Below, one piece after another: positions 39,336-45,929 of a stretch of 45,929 bases of DNA. This stretch comes from Actinomycetota bacterium. Its GTDB lineage: Bacteria; Actinomycetota; Actinomycetes; Actinomycetales; Microbacteriaceae. The first letter of the stretch is position 1, and every line of letters starts with the position of its first letter. The notes beneath the pieces are model-generated. The model had not been told where the DNA came from, did no database searches, and saw nothing but the letters and a program-made list of their open reading frames with translations. The position numbers and the translations under genes were made by a program. Location of the stretch: NCBI GenBank assembly GCA_005778835.1, contig SXMG01000075.1, positions 1-45,929 of the forward strand, read 5' to 3'.

Positions 39336-39396
39336 TGTGCCTGTTGCGCGCGACCGTGCCTGTGCGGAACAGGCACCGTCGTGCGAGACGGGCACA
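39336..39396. repeat. long intergenic hairpin: 28-nt arms, 23/28 complementary, 5-nt loop
   Basis: TGTGCCTGTTGCGCGCGACCGTGCCTGT-GCGGA-ACAGGCACCGTCGTGCGAGACGGGCACA. Confidence 0.8.
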
Positions 39397-39463
39397 TTCG
39401 TGTTCGGGATGCTCGCGGCGAGTATCCCGAACCCTCTCAGCCGCGCTGCCGCACGATGAGGGC

Positions 39464-40684
39464 ATGACGTTCGAACCCGCGCGCGCCGCCGGGCTGGCAC
39501 GGCTCGCCGACTTTGTTCCGCGTGCCGGTCGCGCCTACGCCGCTGAGCGCAACACCGACCGGGGCCCGGGGGATCGCTCGAATGTCTCGACCCTCTCGCC
39601 CTGGGTGCGGCACCGGCTCGTGACCGAGCGCGAGGTCGTGGAGGCCGTGCTGCGGCGGCACTCGCTCGATGCGGCGGGCAAGTTCGTGCAGGAGGTCTAC
39701 TGGCGCACCTACTGGAAGGGGTGGCTCGAGCTGAGGCCGAGTATGTGGGCGCGGTACTCGGCGAACGTGCCGCCGGCGCTCGACGCCCTGAGCGCGGCCG
39801 AGCGCGCGACCTACGACGACGCGATTGTGGGCCGCACGGGCATCGAGGGTTTCGACGACTGGGCACGCGAGCTCGTCGAGCTCGGCTACCTGCACAACCA
39901 CGCGCGCATGTGGTTCGCCAGCATCTGGATCTTCACGCTGCGCCTGCCCTGGCAGCTCGGCGCCGACTTCTTCCTGCGCCACCTGCTCGACGGCGACCCG
40001 GCCTCCAACACGCTGAGCTGGCGATGGGTCGCGGGCCTGCAGACCGTCGGCAAGACCTACCTCGCGACGATGCAGAACATCGAGTTCGCGACCGAGGGGC
40101 GCTTCCGGCCGCGAGGGCTCGCGGAGAGCGCGCCCGCGGTCGAGGACGACGCGCCCATCCCGACGCCGGGCCTCGCGCCGCGACCAGAATCTCTGCCGAA
40201 CGGCCGCGTCGGCCTGCTGCTGCACGAGGACGACCTGCACACCGAGAGCCTCGAGCTCGGCGCCGCCGAAGTTGTCGCGGTCGCGAGCCCGAGGGCGGGG
40301 GAGCCCCGCACGACGGCAGATGCTCCGGCGTCACCACTCGTGACGGCCTTCACCGCGGCGGCGCTCGCCGACGGCCGCGCACGCGCCGCCGCGCACTTCG
40401 CAGCCGCAGCGAGCGCGCTCGACGGGCTCACGGCATCCGCGATTCGCGACTGGGCGAACGACCACGACCTCACAGCGATCGTGACCCCGTTCGCCCCCGT
40501 CGGGCCCGTGCGCGACCGCCTCGATCAGCTCGACGACGAACTCGGTGACGACCTCACCCTCGCCCGCATCCTGCGCCCGTGGGATGCCCTCGCCTGGCCT
40601 CATGCCACGCGCGGGTTCTTCCCGTTCCGCGAGCGGATCCCTGCACTTCTGCGCGAGCAGCAGATCGGGCTGGAACGCCACTGA
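39464..40684 (+). CDS. photolyase/cryptochrome-like FAD-binding protein with the FAD domain N-terminal and a Rossmann-like domain C-terminal
   Basis: RSNVSTLSPWVRHRLVTEREVV...YLHNHARMWFASIWIFTLRLPWQLGADFFLRHLLDGDPASNTLSWRWVAGLQTVGKTYLA matches the photolyase FAD domain; C-terminal WANDHDLTAIVTPFAPVGPVRDRLDQLDDEL...ATRGFFPFRERIP. Confidence 0.8.
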   Translation: MTFEPARAAGLARLADFVPRAGRAYAAERNTDRGPGDRSNVSTLSPWVRHRLVTEREVVEAVLRRHSLDAAGKFVQEVYWRTYWKGWLELRPSMWARYSANVPPALDALSAAERATYDDAIVGRTGIEGFDDWARELVELGYLHNHARMWFASIWIFTLRLPWQLGADFFLRHLLDGDPASNTLSWRWVAGLQTVGKTYLATMQNIEFATEGRFRPRGLAESAPAVEDDAPIPTPGLAPRPESLPNGRVGLLLHEDDLHTESLELGAAEVVAVASPRAGEPRTTADAPASPLVTAFTAAALADGRARAAAHFAAAASALDGLTASAIRDWANDHDLTAIVTPFAPVGPVRDRLDQLDDELGDDLTLARILRPWDALAWPHATRGFFPFRERIPALLREQQIGLERH

Positions 40685-40744
40685 ACAGCGCAGACCGGCG
40701 ATAATGGGCGCTATCCCATTCCTGCGACTCAAGGACCGATAACC

Positions 40745-42124
40745 ATGACCGACACTCTGAACCGGTCACACACTCCCGCCCCCGCTTCCGACCCGGCCGA
40801 CGGCACGCGCGCCTACGACCTCGATCGCGAGTACGTCTTCCACTCGTGGAGCGCGCAAGGGGCACTGAAGCCCTTCGTCGTCGCGAGCGCGCAGGGCTGC
40901 GAGGTCTTCACCTACGAAGGCGAGACCTACCTCGACTTCTCGAGCCAGCTCGTCAACACCAACATCGGCCACTCGCACCCGAAGGTCGTCGAGGCGATTC
41001 AGCGCCAGGCGGCCGAGCTCGCCACCGTCGCGCCCTCGCACGCCAACCTCGCGCGCGGCGAAGCCGCCAAGCTCATCGTCGAGAAGGCCGGTGACGGCTT
41101 CGCGAAGGTCTTCTTCACCAACGGCGGTGCCGACGCGATCGAGAACGCCGTGCGCATGGCGCGCCTCACCACGCACAAGCACAAGGTGCTGAGCACCTAC
41201 CGCAGCTACCACGGCAACACCGGCGCGGCCATCGCGGCCACGGGCGACTGGCGGCGCATGCCCAACGAGTACGCCTACGGCCACGTGCACTTCTTCGGTC
41301 CGTTCACCTACCGCAGCGAGTTCTACTCCGACAGCCCCGAGCAGGAGTGCGAGCGCGCCCTGCGCCACCTCGAGCGGACGATCGTCGCCGAGGGGCCCGG
41401 AACGATCGCGGCCATCCTGCTCGAGTCGGTACCTGGCACGGCGGGCATCTTCGCTCCGCCCGCCGGCTACCTCGAGGGCGTGCGCGCGATCGCCGACAAG
41501 TACGGCATCGTCTGGATCGCCGACGAGGTCATGGCGGGCTTCGGCCGCACGGGCGACTGGTTCGCGTGGCAGAACGAGACGATCAACCCGAGCCGGGCCA
41601 CCCCCGACCTCATCGCCTTCGCGAAGGGCGTCAACTCGGGCTACGTGCCCGTGGGTGGCGTGGTCATGAGCCCGAGCATCGCCGCGGCCTTCGACGAGCG
41701 CGTCTTTCCGGGCGGACTCACCTACAGCGGGCATCCGCTCGCCGCCGCCTCGATCGTCGCCTCGATCGACGCCATGACCGACGAGAAGATCATCGAGAAC
41801 GCCCGGATGATCGGCGAGCAGCACCTCGGACCGGGCCTTCGGGCACTCGCCGAGAAGCACCCGATGATCGGCGAGGTGCGCGGCCTGGGCGTGTTCTGGG
41901 CCCTCGACCTCGTGACCGACCGCGCGACGCGCGAGCCCGTCGGCCCCGAGATCATCGGTGCGCTCAAGGCCGAGCTCATGGCGCGCAAGGTGCTGCCCTT
42001 CGCGGCCGACAACCGCATTCACGTCGTGCCGCCGTGCATCGTCACGGCCGACCAAGTCGCAGTCGCCTTGCAGGCGTATGACGGCGCTTTCACGGCCGTT
42101 GCGCAGGCGCACGGGTTGAACTGA
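40745..42124 (+). CDS. class III aminotransferase (omega-amino acid:pyruvate / beta-alanine type)
   Basis: VFFTNGGADAIENAVRMAR ... IVWIADEVMAGFGRTGDWFAW ... AFAKGVNSGYVPVGGVVMS (PLP Lys). Confidence 0.9.
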   Translation: MTDTLNRSHTPAPASDPADGTRAYDLDREYVFHSWSAQGALKPFVVASAQGCEVFTYEGETYLDFSSQLVNTNIGHSHPKVVEAIQRQAAELATVAPSHANLARGEAAKLIVEKAGDGFAKVFFTNGGADAIENAVRMARLTTHKHKVLSTYRSYHGNTGAAIAATGDWRRMPNEYAYGHVHFFGPFTYRSEFYSDSPEQECERALRHLERTIVAEGPGTIAAILLESVPGTAGIFAPPAGYLEGVRAIADKYGIVWIADEVMAGFGRTGDWFAWQNETINPSRATPDLIAFAKGVNSGYVPVGGVVMSPSIAAAFDERVFPGGLTYSGHPLAAASIVASIDAMTDEKIIENARMIGEQHLGPGLRALAEKHPMIGEVRGLGVFWALDLVTDRATREPVGPEIIGALKAELMARKVLPFAADNRIHVVPPCIVTADQVAVALQAYDGAFTAVAQAHGLN

Positions 42125-42133
42125 CGTCTGGTC

Positions 42134-42169
42134 GCGGGCATCCCGAACGATCGGGTGAAGGATGCCCGC
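42134..42169 (+). terminator. inverted repeat downstream of the aminotransferase, possible terminator
   Basis: GCGGGCATCC (42134-42143) / GGATGCCCGC (42160-42169); no T-tract. Confidence 0.4.
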
Positions 42170-42213
42170 GGTCGCAGACTTCCGCGCAGCTCGCGGCGCT
42201 AGACTGGGCCGCT

Positions 42214-42735
42214 ATGCCTGCCCCCTCCAGCCTCTATCGCGTCAATGTGCGCGACATCGTGCACCGCCCCGGCGAGATGCGCGAGAAGACCGTCGACCTC
42301 GTGACGCCCGAGCAGCTCGGTGCCGGTGCAGCGATCGTGCCGGCGGGTGCTGAGCTCGAGCTCGACCTGCGACTCGAAGGCCTGCACGACGGCATTCTCG
42401 TGACCGGTCAGGCTCGCACGACGGCGGTCGCCGAGTGCGTGCGGTGCCTCGACGAGGTCGCGATCGATCTTCAAGTCGATTTTCAGGAGCTTTTCGCGTA
42501 TTCTCCTGAGGTTGCCGATGACTACCAGGTTCACGATAACCACGTGGATTGTGAACCGGTCGTTCGCGACGCGGTAGTGCTGGCGTTGCCGTTCCAGCCG
42601 GTGTGCCGAGACGATTGCCCGGGGCTTGACCCCGAAACGGGCGAGCGCCTGGCAGACCATCCGGAACGGCAGCCGAGCGAGACCATCGATCCCCGGTGGG
42701 CTGCGCTCGAAGGTTTCCAAGCCGAATCAGACTGA
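42214..42735 (+). CDS. YceD/DUF177 family protein
   Basis: Direct neighbour of rpmF; TAVAECVRCLDEVAIDLQVDFQELF, CRDDCPGLDPETG. Confidence 0.92.
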   Translation: MPAPSSLYRVNVRDIVHRPGEMREKTVDLVTPEQLGAGAAIVPAGAELELDLRLEGLHDGILVTGQARTTAVAECVRCLDEVAIDLQVDFQELFAYSPEVADDYQVHDNHVDCEPVVRDAVVLALPFQPVCRDDCPGLDPETGERLADHPERQPSETIDPRWAALEGFQAESD

Positions 42736-42786
42736 CCCGCAGGTGCGCGCACGCGCACGGCGGCAGAGACAGAGAAGAGAGACATC

Positions 42787-42990
42787 ATGGCTGTTCCCAA
42801 GCGGAAGAAGTCGCGCGCCAACACCCACGCACGTCGTTCGCAGTGGAAGGCCGAGGTTCCCACCCTGGTCAAGACCATCGAGAACGGCAAGGTCGTCTAC
42901 AGCCTCCCGCACCGCGCGAAGGTCGTCGAAGACTCCGCCGGCACGCCCCTGTACATGGAGTACAAGGGCCGCAAGGTCGCCGACGTCTAG
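42787..42990 (+). CDS. rpmF: 50S ribosomal protein L32
   Basis: [30 protein letters not shown]. Confidence 0.97.
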   Translation: MAVPKRKKSRANTHARRSQWKAEVPTLVKTIENGKVVYSLPHRAKVVEDSAGTPLYMEYKGRKVADV

Positions 42991-43000
42991 TCAATCAACG

Positions 43001-43681
43001 GTGGTTCACTCCACTCTCGAGCAGGCTCTCGGCGTCACCATTGAGCCAGAACTGCTCGACCTGGCGCTCACGCATCGCTCGTGGGCGTATGAGAACGGCG
43101 GCGTCGCGACGAACGAGCGCCTCGAGTTTCTCGGCGACGCCATTCTCGGGCAGGCCGTCACGGTCATGCTCTACACGACCTACCCCGACTTGAGCGAGGG
43201 CGACCTCGCCAAGCGTCGGGCGTCGCTCGTGTCGGCCGTCGCGCTCGCCGAGGTCGCGATCTCGATCGGTCTGGGCGAGCACCTCAAGCTCGGCAAGGGC
43301 GAAGAGCTCACGGGCGGCCGCGAGAAGTCGTCCATTCTCGCCGACACCGTCGAAGCGCTCATCGGCGCTGCCTACCTCGACCTCGGCGGCGAGGTGGCCA
43401 CCGATCTGGTGCTGCGGCTCATCGCGCCGCTGCTCGCCGACCCCGACCGGTTCGGGGCGGGCATGGATCCGAAGACCTCACTGCAAGAGCTCGCCGCCCG
43501 CCTCGGGCTCGGCCTGCCGACGTACGAGATCGCCGATGACGGCCCCGACCACTCGAAGGTCTTCACGGCCACGGTCGTGCTCGCCGACAAGCCCATCGCC
43601 ACGGGTCAGGGCAGCAGCAAGAAGCAGGCCGAGATGGGCGCCGCACTCGAGGCCTTCACCACGTTGCAGTCGCGGCGCTGA
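43001..43681 (+). CDS. rnc: ribonuclease III
   Basis: LALTHRSWAYENGG...NERLEFLGDAILG ... DTVEALIGAAYLDLGG ... C-terminal dsRBD; GTG at 43001. Confidence 0.96.
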   Translation: MVHSTLEQALGVTIEPELLDLALTHRSWAYENGGVATNERLEFLGDAILGQAVTVMLYTTYPDLSEGDLAKRRASLVSAVALAEVAISIGLGEHLKLGKGEELTGGREKSSILADTVEALIGAAYLDLGGEVATDLVLRLIAPLLADPDRFGAGMDPKTSLQELAARLGLGLPTYEIADDGPDHSKVFTATVVLADKPIATGQGSSKKQAEMGAALEAFTTLQSRR

Positions 43682-43684
43682 GCC

Positions 43685-44602
43685 GTGCCCGAACTGCCCG
43701 AGGTCGAGGTCGTTCGACACGGACTCGAACCGGCCGTCACCGGCGCGCGCATCGACGCGGTCGAGGTGCTCGATGAGCGCTCGCTGCGCCGTCATGTCGG
43801 CCCGAGCGAAGACTTCATCGAACGGCTGACCGGCGCGACGCTGCTGGGTGCCGTGCGCCGGGGCAAGTTCCTGTGGCTGCCGATCGCGGGGCCTTCGGTT
43901 CTGGGGGCGGAGCCTCCTCAGGAGGCCCTCGTCGCTCACCTAGGTATGAGCGGCCAGGTGCTGCTGCGCGACGTCGACGCCGAGGCCTCCGCACTCACGC
44001 GCGTGCGGTTCGCACTGACGCATCCGGTTCACGGCCCGCTGCGGGTCGACTTCGTCGATCAGCGCATCTTCGGGTCGATGGCGATCGACGGGTTGCTGCC
44101 GACGCCCGACGGGGCGGCGGCGGGGTACGGGATGCCGCTCGCGAGCATCCCGAGTCAGGTCGCTCACATCGCGCGCGACCCGCTCGACCCGGCCTTCGAC
44201 GAGCGGCTCTACCGGCGCCGGCTCGCGGCGAAGCGCACGACGGTCAAGCGCGCGCTGCTCGATCAGACGCTCATCAGCGGCATCGGCAACATCTACGCCG
44301 ACGAAGCGCTGTGGGCGGCACGCGTGCACTACGACCAGCCGACCGAGACGCTGTCGGCGCGCAAGAGCGGCGAGCTGCTCGCCGAAGTGCGCACGGTGCT
44401 GCGGCGCGCGCTCGTCGAGGGCGGCACCTCGTTCGACGCGCAGTACGTGAACGTCAACGGAGCCTCGGGCTACTTCAGCCACTCGTTGCGCGCCTACGGC
44501 CAGCAGGGCACTCCATGCGCGCGATGCGGCCGCCTCATCGTGCGCGAGCAGTTCATGAACCGCGGCTCGCACTTCTGCCCGCGTTGCCAGAGGATTCGCT
44601 GA
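43685..44602 (+). CDS. mutM: formamidopyrimidine-DNA glycosylase
   Basis: PELPEVEVVRHGLEP ... GIGNIYADEALW ... zinc finger CARCGRLIVREQFMNRGSHFCPRCQ. Confidence 0.96.
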   Translation: MPELPEVEVVRHGLEPAVTGARIDAVEVLDERSLRRHVGPSEDFIERLTGATLLGAVRRGKFLWLPIAGPSVLGAEPPQEALVAHLGMSGQVLLRDVDAEASALTRVRFALTHPVHGPLRVDFVDQRIFGSMAIDGLLPTPDGAAAGYGMPLASIPSQVAHIARDPLDPAFDERLYRRRLAAKRTTVKRALLDQTLISGIGNIYADEALWAARVHYDQPTETLSARKSGELLAEVRTVLRRALVEGGTSFDAQYVNVNGASGYFSHSLRAYGQQGTPCARCGRLIVREQFMNRGSHFCPRCQRIR

Positions 44603-44605
44603 CCG

Positions 44606-45679
44606 TCACAGATCTTTGCGCCACGCCCCCTCATAGACGAAGGGCACGAACCCGAGGGCCTCGTTCACGTCGAGCATGGGCCGGTTCTCTTCGGCGTTGT
44701 AGGTGACCACCGACGGATGCCCGGGCCGAACCCTCTGCAGGTGCAGCAGGTTCGCGGCCTTCAGCAGCAGGCCAAGGCGGTGCCCACGGTGCTCGATGAG
44801 CACGATCGTGTCCTCCTGGTCGACCGGTCGCGTGCCGTCGTCGGGCGCGACGAGCTCGGTGAACCCCGCGAGTCGGCCGGTCGGCACGTGCTCGACCGCA
44901 GCGACGAAGGCCGTGCGCGGGCCATCCGCCTCTTCCTCCTCATCGGCGAGCAGGCGCTCGACGGTCCACGGGTCTTCGGGCTCTTCGAGTCCGGCGGTCG
45001 GAGCATCCGTGCTCATACGGGTCAGCAGGTGCGCGATGTCTTCGCGCCACTCCGGGGGAGTTCGATCGCCCCAGAGATGCACCCGGTAGTCGGGCCCGGC
45101 GAGCTCGGCGGCTTCGTCGTGCACGAGCTGCAGCGCCTGCTCGTCGAGCGGCAGCGGCAGCTTGCTGCCGCGTTCGACCTGCTCGAGCCTGAAGCCCAGG
45201 CTGAGCAGCAACCGGGTCTCGGCGGTATCGGCCGCCACATCGCCGAACCCGGTCGGGGCGGCGAGGCGCTCTCCGCCGACCTTCCAGCACGGCGCGTAGG
45301 CGATCGCTCGACTCTTGCCATCAGCGCGGGCGATGCCCTCGACGTGCTCGGCCAAGGCGCGACCGACCCCTCGGCCGCGCGCTCCGGGCAGCACTTCGGC
45401 GTGCAGCCAAGCGGTGTCGATCGCGTCTCCGAGCCGGTACTCGGCGAGCCCGCGACCGACGACCTCGCCGCCGCGGCGGGCGAGGAAGAGCCGCTTGGGC
45501 TCGAACTGCTGCTTGCGCCAGCCGGGCAGCATCTCCTCCGGAGGCCGCGCTTCGTCGTCGGTGCCCGAGTCGTGAGCGTTGACCTCAGTGCGCACCCTCA
45601 TCGCCGCGATGAAGTCGGCGGCGTCGGGCGCGTCGACGTTCTCGGGAATGACCACCTCGGTGATGACGATCTCGTCCAT
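44606..45679 (-). CDS. GNAT family N-acetyltransferase (two-GNAT-domain size)
   Basis: [28 protein letters not shown] ... [28 protein letters not shown]. Confidence 0.85.
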   Translation of the reverse strand: MDEIVITEVVIPENVDAPDAADFIAAMRVRTEVNAHDSGTDDEARPPEEMLPGWRKQQFEPKRLFLARRGGEVVGRGLAEYRLGDAIDTAWLHAEVLPGARGRGVGRALAEHVEGIARADGKSRAIAYAPCWKVGGERLAAPTGFGDVAADTAETRLLLSLGFRLEQVERGSKLPLPLDEQALQLVHDEAAELAGPDYRVHLWGDRTPPEWREDIAHLLTRMSTDAPTAGLEEPEDPWTVERLLADEEEEADGPRTAFVAAVEHVPTGRLAGFTELVAPDDGTRPVDQEDTIVLIEHRGHRLGLLLKAANLLHLQRVRPGHPSVVTYNAEENRPMLDVNEALGFVPFVYEGAWRKDL

Positions 45680-45798
45680 CTCGACTCCTCTGCGCCAGGC
45701 CAGCCCGCCAGAATAGCCGCCGCCGCTCCGGTACGGTAGCCCTGACCGTTCTGCGCCCTGCGGCGGTCGTCGTCGACCGTGCCGAGAGGGGGCAGCGC

Positions 45799-45929
45799 GT
45801 GCATCTGAAGAGCCTGACCCTCAAGGGCTTCAAGTCGTTCGCGCAGCCGACCACCTTCCAGTTCGAGCCCGGCGTCACGTGCGTCGTCGGCCCCAACGGC
45901 TCGGGCAAGTCGAACGTCGTCGACGCGCT
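45799..45929 (+). CDS. smc: chromosome segregation protein SMC, N-terminal fragment (continues beyond window)
   Basis: [43 protein letters not shown] Walker A. Confidence 0.95.
   Translation, partial: MHLKSLTLKGFKSFAQPTTFQFEPGVTCVVGPNGSGKSNVVDA

Overview
High-GC actinobacterial chromosome segment whose gene content looks like Microbacteriaceae (taxonomy is inference). Both flanks hold conserved housekeeping genes. Left: leuC(3' end)-leuD-murA-plsC-gpsA-[alpha/beta hydrolase]-[membrane Mur ligase]-ddl-DUF3515-thiL-rsmD-recG-EEP-coaD. Right: yceD/DUF177-rpmF-rnc-mutM-[GNAT]-smc(5' end). Between coaD and yceD lies a ~28 kb block. It carries a full set of core coenzyme F420 biosynthesis genes (cofE, cofC, fbiC, cofD), an F420-dependent glucose-6-phosphate dehydrogenase, a MoxR/DUF58/TgpA operon, SelO, and a reductive-pyrimidine-catabolism-like cluster. 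That cluster contains a beta-ureidopropionase-like amidohydrolase, dihydropyrimidinase, an F420/LLM-family oxidoreductase and an omega-aminotransferase, and it encloses a photolyase-like protein with apparently reversed domain order. The best candidates for something undescribed are: (1) the F420-linked pyrimidine cluster, which has no visible dihydropyrimidine dehydrogenase; (2) the domain-permuted photolyase-like protein in an F420/FO-rich neighbourhood; (3) a 52-aa Cys-rich mini-protein behind a CsoR-type palindrome, absent from the ORF track; (4) a membrane-embedded MurF-like ligase next to an alpha/beta hydrolase and ddl; (5) a repeated -10-like TANNNT motif 6-9 nt before start codons, suggesting many leaderless mRNAs; (6) several intergenic long inverted repeats. 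No tRNA, rRNA, CRISPR array or intact mobile element was recognised. All family calls come from reading translated proteins by eye; no searches were run.
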